This document shows positions 24,698 to 32,296 of a stretch of 38,588 nt of DNA, piece by piece. Under the pieces are notes generated by a model, which was not told the DNA's origin, did no database searches, and saw only the letters and a program-made list of their open reading frames with translations. Every line of letters begins with the position of its first letter. Position 1 is the first letter of the stretch. Source of the stretch: Clostridia bacterium (GTDB lineage: Bacteria; Bacillota; Clostridia; UBA1381); NCBI GenBank assembly GCA_017404065.1, contig JAFRDB010000059.1:1-38588 (forward strand). Direction: 5' to 3'. A program made the position numbers and the translations under genes.

Positions 24698-27004
24698 TCA
24701 CCGTGAGTCATTTTTTACATTCCTCAATATTATCATACTTGCAACAAAACATACCACCACAAAAGCACTCAATATCGTCCATGAGCGCGTTAGATTGGAA
24801 ACTGAGAACTCATATATGCTTTCTACCTCTCTCTCCGGAATACCGGAGGCCAACTCATTTAGATTGGCTATGGAACCGAAGGCTGATACAGACCATCTGC
24901 TCACAGTTAAATATGATATTTTTTCCGTTATTCCGTCAAGCTCAAATAAGATACCGGAAAACAAGAGCTGAACTATCAACAAAAACGGCGCCACAGTCAT
25001 GGCCTTATCATTATTCTTCGACAACGCAGAAACTATAAGGCCTATTGATGCCGATGAGAACACAGTGAAAAACATCGTCACAAACATCTCAAAATAGCCG
25101 CTTTCAGTAATTAGCTCATAATCAGAATGTCCTATTGTCATATAAAGCATCGACACCATTATCAGCGCCTGTATCGCGCTTAAAAGAAGCTGTACAACAA
25201 ATTTAGACAGTACGTATGCGCCCAATCTGAGATTAGCCATGTATTCACGTTTTAAAATACTTCGCTCCTTACATATCTCCTGGATAGAGCTGAAAAGCCC
25301 CACCCATATTCCGGCACACGAAACAGCAAACAGTATAGAGCGTGTCGAAGAATAATCCGTAAAAACATCATCCTTTGCAACCGCGGCTATCAGTATGGCT
25401 ATAAGGACAGGCTGTATGAATATCATCAGCAACCTTTGAATATCATTCTTTATGAGTGTCATGTATCTTGCGGATAATATCCCAAACTGCTTGATGATCG
25501 ATACCTTTTTGTCTTTTACGCTGCCGGAGGCTCCGCTTTTAGTGTCGCTGTTGTATCCGTATTCAGTCACATATCTGTGCGCCCAGTATGCTGCTGCCTG
25601 CGGATCAAGCACTTTGTTGTATATTTCGGTAAGATTGTTTACCCCAAAAAAATCCATGCATTCACCGGGCGTGCCATAAAAGCATACCTTACCGCCAACA
25701 CCCATAAATAAGATCTTATCACATAAATGAAGATTCTGTGTTGTATGCGTTACCATTATGATGGTTTTGCCTCGCTGCTTTGAAAGTCTGTTCAGCGTCT
25801 TCATAAGTGTCGCTTCCGTTCCCGGATCAAGCCCCGATGTAGGCTCATCTAAAAAGAACAGTCCCGGATCCGCCAACATTTCCACCGCAATGCTTGCACG
25901 CTTTTTCTGACCACCGCTAAGTGAGCGTATAAATTTATCCCTATGCTCTGTTAAATCGACCATATTGAGAACATCGTTTATTCTCTGCATTCTTTCTGCT
26001 TTGCTGACATCATCTGATATCCGCATTTGTGCAGAGTACTCGAGCATTTTCTGCAGAGTGATATTCTCATATATTATATCCTGCTGCGGAACATAACCTA
26101 TTATATTTTTTAATACCTGATAGTTTTTGTAGAGGTCTACATTGTTTACCATCACGCAGCCTTCGGTTGCCTGTTCAAAACCGCTCATCGCGTTCATTAC
26201 TGTGGACTTTCCCGCTCCGCTTCCTCCGATAATCGCAACAAATTCATTCGGTTCAACCGTAAGATTTACACTGTCAAGTATCTTTTTCGGCTTCCCCTTC
26301 ACTTTTACGGTTCTGGATATGTTTTGCATGACAACTCTGGTGCCGCCTGTGTCGGTTTTATAGAGCAGGGTTTCGGCGGTGTATATAAACATCGAATTGG
26401 CAATATAAATGATATCCCTCTCTTTGAGCCTTTTCTCTGTTATAACCCTTTGTCCGTTAACAAAGATGCCGTTTGCACTTTTCAGATCCTGGATATAGCA
26501 GCCGCCTGACTTATGTACTATCGCTGCGTGTCTGCGCGAAACCTTAACACTTTCCAGATAAATATCCGATTTCTTATCTCTGCCTATCGTTAAGCTGTTT
26601 ATGTTCGAAATGTTTGTTTTTTTCCATCCTCCGGGAGTTTTTACGGTCGTATAATACATCATGACACCCTTGCTGTGTCCATTTATCAGATTTCTGCTGT
26701 CAATTCTGATTATATCCCCGTCATGCAGCTTAAATATCGGCGTTTCTCCGTTTGCTTCGGTTCTTAAATATTTGTCATTTACATATATCCCATTGGTACT
26801 TCTTGTATCATATATTATTAAAGAGCCTTTGAAAAACTGAAAAACTCCATGATGCTTTGAGACGATCGGAGAATTTAATACGATCGGATTTGTGCTATCC
26901 CTTCCAAAGCTGATCCGCTCCTGCCTCAGAGCATTAAGATCGATCTCCCTGATCACACCATTTCCTTCAAGTATTATAAGATAATTTTCTTTTTTTGCCG
27001 CCAT
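24698..27004 (-). CDS. ABC exporter with two FHA domains (Rv1747-like architecture)
   Basis: 768 aa. Two FHA domains come first: residues 30-100 (FGRD, VSKHH, RSTNGIYVN) and 138-205 (IGRDKKSD, VSRRHA, KSANGIFVNG), which bind phosphothreonine. The ATPase domain (about 230-460) has Walker A GGSGAGKST (260-268), signature LSGGQKK (362-368) and Walker B LFFLDEP (382-388). Residues about 510-765 hold six predicted membrane helices of the ABC2/ABCG type. This single-chain half transporter is the layout of Mycobacterium tuberculosis Rv1747, which is controlled by the kinase PknF; the substrate here is unknown. It is probably controlled by the kinase and PP2C phosphatase two to four genes upstream. 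The stop overlaps the upstream alternative start of the next gene. Confidence 0.92.
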   Translation of the reverse strand: MAAKKENYLIILEGNGVIREIDLNALRQERISFGRDSTNPIVLNSPIVSKHHGVFQFFKGSLIIYDTRSTNGIYVNDKYLRTEANGETPIFKLHDGDIIRIDSRNLINGHSKGVMMYYTTVKTPGGWKKTNISNINSLTIGRDKKSDIYLESVKVSRRHAAIVHKSGGCYIQDLKSANGIFVNGQRVITEKRLKERDIIYIANSMFIYTAETLLYKTDTGGTRVVMQNISRTVKVKGKPKKILDSVNLTVEPNEFVAIIGGSGAGKSTVMNAMSGFEQATEGCVMVNNVDLYKNYQVLKNIIGYVPQQDIIYENITLQKMLEYSAQMRISDDVSKAERMQRINDVLNMVDLTEHRDKFIRSLSGGQKKRASIAVEMLADPGLFFLDEPTSGLDPGTEATLMKTLNRLSKQRGKTIIMVTHTTQNLHLCDKILFMGVGGKVCFYGTPGECMDFFGVNNLTEIYNKVLDPQAAAYWAHRYVTEYGYNSDTKSGASGSVKDKKVSIIKQFGILSARYMTLIKNDIQRLLMIFIQPVLIAILIAAVAKDDVFTDYSSTRSILFAVSCAGIWVGLFSSIQEICKERSILKREYMANLRLGAYVLSKFVVQLLLSAIQALIMVSMLYMTIGHSDYELITESGYFEMFVTMFFTVFSSASIGLIVSALSKNNDKAMTVAPFLLIVQLLFSGILFELDGITEKISYLTVSRWSVSAFGSIANLNELASGIPEREVESIYEFSVSNLTRSWTILSAFVVVCFVASMIILRNVKNDSR

Positions 27005-27064
27005 TAAAAAGCCTCCTGCGTTATATGACTACAATGCTGAATTTAATCGCTGCTCTTGTGGCAT

Positions 27065-27625
27065 TTACCACTGAAAACTATCATCGCAAACAGGAATAAA
27101 CATTAGCTTTGTTTCACCAAGCTCAATAATATCTCCTCTCTTGAGCTCGACCGGTGCATATATCTCCTCATTGTTGAGATACACAATACCGTGACTCTCG
27201 CCGGGTATAAGCATAAAGCCGTTTGTCTTCGGACTATAGCTTATTATTGCATGCTTCTCTCTTGAAATGCTCTTATCTCCCGAGATCGATATGTCCATAG
27301 ACTGATCACGCCCGATAAAGTTACGTTCCGATTTTATTCTGTAGTCCTGTCCTTTAGAAGCACCCTCTATGCATACTACCCAACCAACAACAGGGTCTAT
27401 GCCCTTCTTTACATGGTAAACGCCTACCGTTTTCCCTTCATCGCTTCCTATAGCAACCGTTACGCCAACTCTTGGAGCCGTTCTTGCAACACTGCCCGCT
27501 CCCTGATATGCCTGATCGATAGACACTGTTTTTAATGATTCCTCTTTTGAAATATTACAATACGGACAAGTCGAATGCTTTGAATTGTCATAAAAATGTC
27601 CGTTATTACATCTTTTCATTACCAT
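27065..27625 (-). CDS. Zinc-finger FHA-domain protein
   Basis: 186 aa from the ATG at 27625; a GTG at 27634 and an ATG at 27619 are also possible. The N-terminus MKRCNNGHFYDNSKHSTCPYC is a Cys/His zinc finger. Residues about 95-185 are an FHA domain: RNFIGRDQSMDISISGD, KSISREKHAIISY, then SHGIVYLNNEEI and LKRGDIIELGETKLMF. The Asn found before Gly in the typical NG loop is His here. No membrane segment is seen, so it may be a soluble adaptor that links a phosphorylated protein to another partner. It lies between the phosphatase and the FHA-ABC exporter, 60 bp before the latter. Confidence 0.86.
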   Translation of the reverse strand: MVMKRCNNGHFYDNSKHSTCPYCNISKEESLKTVSIDQAYQGAGSVARTAPRVGVTVAIGSDEGKTVGVYHVKKGIDPVVGWVVCIEGASKGQDYRIKSERNFIGRDQSMDISISGDKSISREKHAIISYSPKTNGFMLIPGESHGIVYLNNEEIYAPVELKRGDIIELGETKLMFIPVCDDSFQW

Positions 27626-27673
27626 AATAATCACTTATCCTTTCGTTTTCGGTTCATTATGATTTGCTTAGTC

Positions 27674-28390
27674 CTATATATATACCGCTATCGCGCTGTA
27701 ATTATCGGCATCAGGCGGCGCATTCCTCTTTATTTCCCGCTCCATTGCAATAAGCCAATCCCTTGGAGATGAAGCTTTTTTTCTTGTTGATTCAATATGA
27801 TCCTCATCAACATATTCCCAGAATCCGTCCGAGCAGAGTAAAAATGATGTGTTTCTGCCTACCTTTACTGCCTCAGAAATATCAGGTCTTGATTTTGAGT
27901 TTCCGCCGATAGTTCTTATCAGCTTATTCTGATCAGGACTGTTTCTTATTTCATCATAATCTATATCTCCTGCGAGAAATGATGCAAACGCTACGCTGTG
28001 ATCATCTGTTATTTCCTGTATCAAATGCTTTTTCAATCTGTATAACCGACTGTCTCCGCAGTGCATCCATATAGCTCGTTCGCCGTCCGTCAGAAGAGTC
28101 ACAAGAGTTGTGCGCATTCCTTGCAGCTTCGGTTCCTCCTCGCTCTTTTCATTGACCGCATGCTGCGCCGCTTCAAAATATGCTTCCATCATATCCTCAG
28201 CAATATCAGCCTGTGTTTTAAAGCATTGCAATACCGTCGATACCGCAAGCTGCGATGCGATATCTCCACCGCCATGGCCGCCCAGACCATCTGCGAGAGC
28301 AAAGCAGTAAATGTCACTGTTTCTCAATCTACCCACAGCATCCTCATTTACCTCACGGCCGCCTTTATCACTTAAAATGGCTTTTCTCAT
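27674..28390 (-). CDS. PP2C-family Ser/Thr phosphatase
   Basis: 238 aa, a bare PP2C (PPM) domain as in PrpC/Stp. The enzyme removes phosphate from Ser/Thr with two metal ions and normally pairs with a Hanks-type kinase. Motifs: GREVNEDAV with Asp17, ALADGLGGHGGGDIAS with Asp34, MHCGDSRLYRL, LLCSDGFWEYV and ADNYSAIAVYI. There is no membrane helix. The ATG at 28390 is nine bases after AGGAGG; the frame extends eight codons upstream only to a TTG. It lies two genes after the kinase, with the M15 peptidase in between, and 115 bases behind that gene. The gap contains no gene I can support. Confidence 0.95.
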   Translation of the reverse strand: MRKAILSDKGGREVNEDAVGRLRNSDIYCFALADGLGGHGGGDIASQLAVSTVLQCFKTQADIAEDMMEAYFEAAQHAVNEKSEEEPKLQGMRTTLVTLLTDGERAIWMHCGDSRLYRLKKHLIQEITDDHSVAFASFLAGDIDYDEIRNSPDQNKLIRTIGGNSKSRPDISEAVKVGRNTSFLLCSDGFWEYVDEDHIESTRKKASSPRDWLIAMEREIKRNAPPDADNYSAIAVYI

Positions 28391-28505
28391 GTGTTTCTGC
28401 CTCCTTTTTATCAATCAAGGTCAATCAGCATAACCGTAAATTGTCCTGATCAACAAAGTCCTTTGATATAGCTATATACCATAGCATCGCAATATTTAAT
28501 GACTC

Positions 28506-29420
28506 TTATGGCTTTTGAAAATGCTGATAGTCATGCTCGGTTCCCCAGATCTCTCCGCCCCATTCCCATCCGTATTTTCTGAAAATTCTGTAAACCTCGG
28601 TATCAGTACCAATAAACGCCGCTCTTTCGACATCTGTCCAGTTCGTAAAATCTGTTGCTGCGGCCGTTTGTCCTCTTCTCGCATACATCTGAGCATTACG
28701 CGGACTTACCGATCCGTTCCGCTCCCACGGATTGGTTTTCGGATTCAGATCTATTGCTCTGCCAAACGCGTGATTAGACAGCTTACTACTGCCGCTCACT
28801 ACTCTGTAGCAGAAGCAGGAGGTATTATTGTGTCCCATGGAATTCCTGTCCGGCGTATCGAACTCTGCGGTAAGGCCGTCATAATATCCATCTATAGGCT
28901 CCATTCTTTCGATAGGATACTTTATATCAAAAAGCTCTGAAAAAATATTTACAACATCCTCTGCAACAGCTGTTGCACATACCATGTGCCCTATCTGTAT
29001 ATTATAGTTAAAATCATAATACGGTAAAGTCAGATACATCAGACTATCGTATCTGACATACGGATTTTCTGTCCAGGATCTGCCTTGCATAGACTGCCAT
29101 ACAGTCTCGGGAATAGGCTCCATACTGCCGCGTCCGGACACCGGCTCCGCTGTAGGCGCGGGAAGCTCAGGCTCCGCTGTAACGACTGCTATTTCTTCTA
29201 TTTCAACAGGCTCTTCGGTGATAACTGATTCCGTAGTCTGATCTCCGCTTGTTTTAATATCTGTACCGACCAAACGCGGGATCAGCAATTTTATCACCAG
29301 CATAGCGCCTATACCGGCAAAGATAAGTATAGCTGCAATTGTCGCGACAACTTGCAGGGATTCTTTTTTTTTACCTTTCTTTTTACGTCTTATCTCATTA
29401 TAATCCATATTAATGACCAT
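28506..29420 (-). CDS. Membrane-anchored M15-type peptidase
   Basis: 304 aa. A short basic cytosolic tail (RRKKKGKKK) precedes a membrane helix at about 22-47, then a Glu/Pro/Thr-rich linker and an outer catalytic domain of about 200 residues. The metal site of the VanY/M15 group is seen as SNHAFGRAIDLNP (His217, Asp224) and EHDYQHF (His300). Such enzymes cut D-Ala or L-Ala-D-amino acid bonds in peptidoglycan. The exact substrate is unknown. The start at 29420 has AAGGA four bases upstream. It follows the kinase by 27 bp, so cell-wall remodelling is probably tied to the kinase system. Confidence 0.88.
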   Translation of the reverse strand: MVINMDYNEIRRKKKGKKKESLQVVATIAAILIFAGIGAMLVIKLLIPRLVGTDIKTSGDQTTESVITEEPVEIEEIAVVTAEPELPAPTAEPVSGRGSMEPIPETVWQSMQGRSWTENPYVRYDSLMYLTLPYYDFNYNIQIGHMVCATAVAEDVVNIFSELFDIKYPIERMEPIDGYYDGLTAEFDTPDRNSMGHNNTSCFCYRVVSGSSKLSNHAFGRAIDLNPKTNPWERNGSVSPRNAQMYARRGQTAAATDFTNWTDVERAAFIGTDTEVYRIFRKYGWEWGGEIWGTEHDYQHFQKP

Positions 29421-29447
29421 TAAATCCTTTCACAAAACAGTGTTCTG

Positions 29448-31163
29448 TTAATATACTTCTATCTCGCTTATGTTGATGTCCTTCCAGTCTCCATAATAGC
29501 TCTCCAAAACGTGGATCTTTATGTATGTGGTGTCAACCGGTTCGTCAAATTCTATGTCCTGCATCACACGATACATATTTATACTCATTTCCTGAGTCTT
29601 GCTGCCGCCCTCATATTCAACACTGACCTTTGTTATTCGTCGGTTTCTTACATAGGTTGTCTCGCTTTTAAAATAGCCGTTTGACATTCTCACACCGCTT
29701 ACATGCTGTTTGGTTTCTGACGATAACGTGATCGTAGGGGTCAGCTCTATAAATCTGTCAGAGGACCACGCGGTAGAATAATCCCCATCCACCGCATACT
29801 CCGGGAAGTAATTTACTGCTACGCCGGATGTGTAATCCGTACCTCTCGTAGATGATGCGCTAACGTGATCAAAAACCGGGCTTTTGTATACCTTCTCAGT
29901 AGGTGATGCTTCTGTCGCTTTCGCATCTTCCTCTTTGTCCTTTTTCACTATTTCTTCTATAATATCGTCCTTGCTTTTCGTGTTCATCATATATAATAGA
30001 CCGACCGTATATGATACTGCCGCGACCGCCAACGCCACTATTCCGGCAACAATGGCGATCTTTACACCCGAAACTTTTGCAGGCGATGCCTTGCCCTGAG
30101 ACTGCTGTCCGGACTGCTGCTGGTAATACTGCTGTCCGGACTGCTGCTGATAATATTGCTGTCCGGACTGCTGCTGATAATATTGCTGGCCGGGATTTGT
30201 GTAAATCTGATAATACAGCTCCGAAACCGTTTGCTGTCTGCCGTTTGCAAAAACCGACATTCCGCGCATTATCGCACTTTCTCTTGCCGGATCTATATTT
30301 ACGCCCAACGCAGACGGCATTGCCAATGTGTCTTGCTGCAGCCTTTCAAGCGATTCGACCGGAGCAATTCCGGTTATGGCTCTGTATATAGTTGCGCACA
30401 AAGCGTATACATCTGTCCACGGCCCCTGCTTGCCGTGAGTCCGGTATTGTTCCTCCGGAGCGTATCCCGGCTTCAGCTGTATTGAAAGGCTTTTGTTTCC
30501 ATCTGCGCTTATGTCGCGCGCAGCGCCAAAATCAAGAAGCTTGACCGTCGAATCTTTGGTTATCATAATATTATCAGGACTGATATCCCGATGAATAATA
30601 CCGCTTTTATGAACTTCTATCAAAGATTTCATTAGCGGGCGCATCATGGCAAACACAGTATCCGGACTTACCTTTCCGCCGTTTCTGTTCAAAAAGCTTT
30701 TAAGGGTCTCACCTTCTATAAACTCCATTGATATATAGGCCGTTCCGTTTTCAAGAAAAAAGTCCTTTACTGATACGATACCCGGTAAATTATCAAATTT
30801 TGCAAGAGCCTTTGCTTCATTTACGAATTTATTCTTACCTATTTCAAACGCGCCTGCAGCATTTCCGGAGAATACGGTTACTGCGTCCGTATTGGATACA
30901 TCTCTTGAAACAAAACCACCCGGGAAATACTCTTTTATGGCAACCTTCATCTCAAGGTTCAGATCCCAACCGATATATGTTATTCCGAATCCGCCCTCGC
31001 CAAGCGCCCTTCCTAAATAGTATTTACCGTTAAGAATCGTTCCCGGTCTCAAGTGGTGCAACGGCACTTCATAGTGCGCGGCATCATATCCGCAATGCGG
31101 ACATACTCCCCCATTGGGATTATCTGACATACATCCCAAGCATAGCTTGCCTATATCCCTCAT
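29448..31163 (-). CDS. Transmembrane Ser/Thr kinase with zinc ribbon and discoidin-like domain
   Basis: 571 aa. Residues 8-24 form a zinc ribbon (CLGC and CPHC). The Hanks-type kinase domain (about 47-315) has the Gly loop GEGGFG, Lys77 (VAIK), HRDISPDN (His191-Asp193) and DFG (211-213), with activation segment KPGYAPEEQY. Three GQQYYQQQS repeats (325-351) follow, then a membrane helix (about 368-390), a charged linker and an outer domain of about 140 residues (AVDGDYSTAWSSD) of the discoidin/F5/8-type galactose-binding fold. Many Firmicutes kinases have PASTA domains instead, so ligand sensing here may be glycan based. It is the obvious writer for the phosphatase, FHA proteins and ABC exporter downstream. 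Confidence 0.94.
   Translation of the reverse strand: MRDIGKLCLGCMSDNPNGGVCPHCGYDAAHYEVPLHHLRPGTILNGKYYLGRALGEGGFGITYIGWDLNLEMKVAIKEYFPGGFVSRDVSNTDAVTVFSGNAAGAFEIGKNKFVNEAKALAKFDNLPGIVSVKDFFLENGTAYISMEFIEGETLKSFLNRNGGKVSPDTVFAMMRPLMKSLIEVHKSGIIHRDISPDNIMITKDSTVKLLDFGAARDISADGNKSLSIQLKPGYAPEEQYRTHGKQGPWTDVYALCATIYRAITGIAPVESLERLQQDTLAMPSALGVNIDPARESAIMRGMSVFANGRQQTVSELYYQIYTNPGQQYYQQQSGQQYYQQQSGQQYYQQQSGQQSQGKASPAKVSGVKIAIVAGIVALAVAAVSYTVGLLYMMNTKSKDDIIEEIVKKDKEEDAKATEASPTEKVYKSPVFDHVSASSTRGTDYTSGVAVNYFPEYAVDGDYSTAWSSDRFIELTPTITLSSETKQHVSGVRMSNGYFKSETTYVRNRRITKVSVEYEGGSKTQEMSINMYRVMQDIEFDEPVDTTYIKIHVLESYYGDWKDINISEIEVY
30111..30191 (-). repeat. Triple 27-bp coding repeat in the kinase gene
   Basis: Three near-identical 27-bp units encode GQQYYQQQS at residues 325-351, just before the membrane helix. 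Only scattered bases differ, so the array may change length by slippage. The Gln/Tyr-rich peptide resembles low-complexity linkers. Confidence 0.85.
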
Positions 31164-31189
31164 AAAGCTTTACCACCTTTCCGTTGCAA

Positions 31190-32083
31190 TCATCTCGAAA
31201 CATAAAACAGTACGTTGCTCGATCCAAGATAAAATCCTGTGCCCTCATTGATGCTGACCGGTTTCATCGGCTCAAGCCGCGTTCCGTCCATAAGATATGT
31301 CCCGTAGCTCGAACCATTGTCCGCAAGCCAGATATTTTGTCCGTCATACCACACTGTGCAGTGGTTTCGACTTACATTCGGCGTTGTGCTTGCAAACTTA
31401 ATATTACAGCTATAATCTCTGCCTATGGTAACCTTCTCATTAACGCCGATCTCAAACGAAGCGCCGCTGAACTCTCCGCTCCTACAAGCTAAGCTTATTG
31501 TCTTTTTTCCCTGGTTATAATCGATCGCCAGTGTTTTTACCGGCTCCTCGGTTACAGGAGACTGATTTGCATCGCTCAGGTAATGATAACCGCTATTACC
31601 TGCCATACCGTTATTTTGCATATTATCATACGAATTGCCGTGAGCATTATTATAAGCATTAAACCCCTGCTTTGCACTACCGCCTCGGCTATTATTGTAC
31701 ATTACCGCAACGGTGTTTGCATTCTTTATAATAATATAAAGCCCTATAAACGGTCCTATTGCTACAAATATACCTAAGATAAGCCAAAGCACAACCGTTG
31801 TTCCTGACTCATTGAATTCTAATCCGTATCGTTTAGCATTAGATTGCAATCTGTTTCCAACTTGATAATACCATATATACGGATAGATTCCGAATGTAAA
31901 CAAAAACAGCAAGATCATTACTATTCCATCGGTAGTATGCTCACCATCTCCATCGCACATGATATTCATATCCTCAGCGAGCTTGTACCAGAAAAAATAC
32001 GAATAAATCCCACATGTGAGAATTGAAAAAAGTATCAATAATCCTAAGCTTCTGTCTTGTTTAACCATGGTTTCAACCACCAT
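31190..32083 (-). CDS. DUF4234 membrane protein with C-terminal FHA domain
   Basis: 297 aa. The N-terminal half (about 10-125) has three to four membrane helices of the DUF4234 type (LLILFSILTCGIYSYFFWYKLAEDMN; FLFTFGIYPYIWYYQVGN; LILGIFVAIGPFIGLYIII). An Asn/Gly-rich linker (about 130-170) leads to an FHA domain at about 205-297: VTIGRDYSCNIKF, VSRNHCTVWY, NGSSYGTYLMDG. Tyr replaces the usual Asn in the NGT loop. The FHA part should face the cytosol. The gene lies 26 bp before the kinase gene, so it may be the kinase's membrane partner or substrate receptor. Confidence 0.86.
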   Translation of the reverse strand: MVVETMVKQDRSLGLLILFSILTCGIYSYFFWYKLAEDMNIMCDGDGEHTTDGIVMILLFLFTFGIYPYIWYYQVGNRLQSNAKRYGLEFNESGTTVVLWLILGIFVAIGPFIGLYIIIKNANTVAVMYNNSRGGSAKQGFNAYNNAHGNSYDNMQNNGMAGNSGYHYLSDANQSPVTEEPVKTLAIDYNQGKKTISLACRSGEFSGASFEIGVNEKVTIGRDYSCNIKFASTTPNVSRNHCTVWYDGQNIWLADNGSSYGTYLMDGTRLEPMKPVSINEGTGFYLGSSNVLFYVSR

Positions 32084-32104
32084 TTTGTTTGCCTTATCTC
32101 AACT

Positions 32105-32296
32105 TTAAGCTGCTGTCTTATATTGATCGGCGGCTTCGTTTATCTTATACACCGCAACGGCAAGAAGCGGCATTCCGCTATCCGTTTTCGGCTCAATATC
32201 AACTCTGCTAAGCAAACAGGATCCCAGAAACAGCACACACGCTATCACGGAAAGCACTACCCCTTGTATATATTTGTTTCTATAACAACGGCGCAA
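32105..32296 (-). CDS. Small lipoprotein candidate
   Basis: 63 aa from a TTG start, with 17 bases overlapping the cls end. It begins with a basic stretch (RRCYRNKY), then a hydrophobic run VVLSVIACVLFLGSC that fits a lipobox with Cys as the lipid-modified residue, then a tail DIEPKTDSGMPLLAVAVYK. The function is unknown. No ribosome site is evident before the TTG; internal GTG codons are alternatives but would shorten the signal. It fills the 196-bp space between cls and the FHA protein, which favours a real gene. Confidence is only moderate. Confidence 0.48.
   Translation of the reverse strand: MRRCYRNKYIQGVVLSVIACVLFLGSCLLSRVDIEPKTDSGMPLLAVAVYKINEAADQYKTAA

Noticed and set aside
28391..28505. 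20-aa frame (MLWYIAISKD...) between the M15 peptidase and PP2C genes
   Set aside because: No ribosome site, no family features, and too short to support.
30104..30191. CRISPR-like or microsatellite array
   Set aside because: The units are adjacent without spacers, in frame, and encode the kinase linker.
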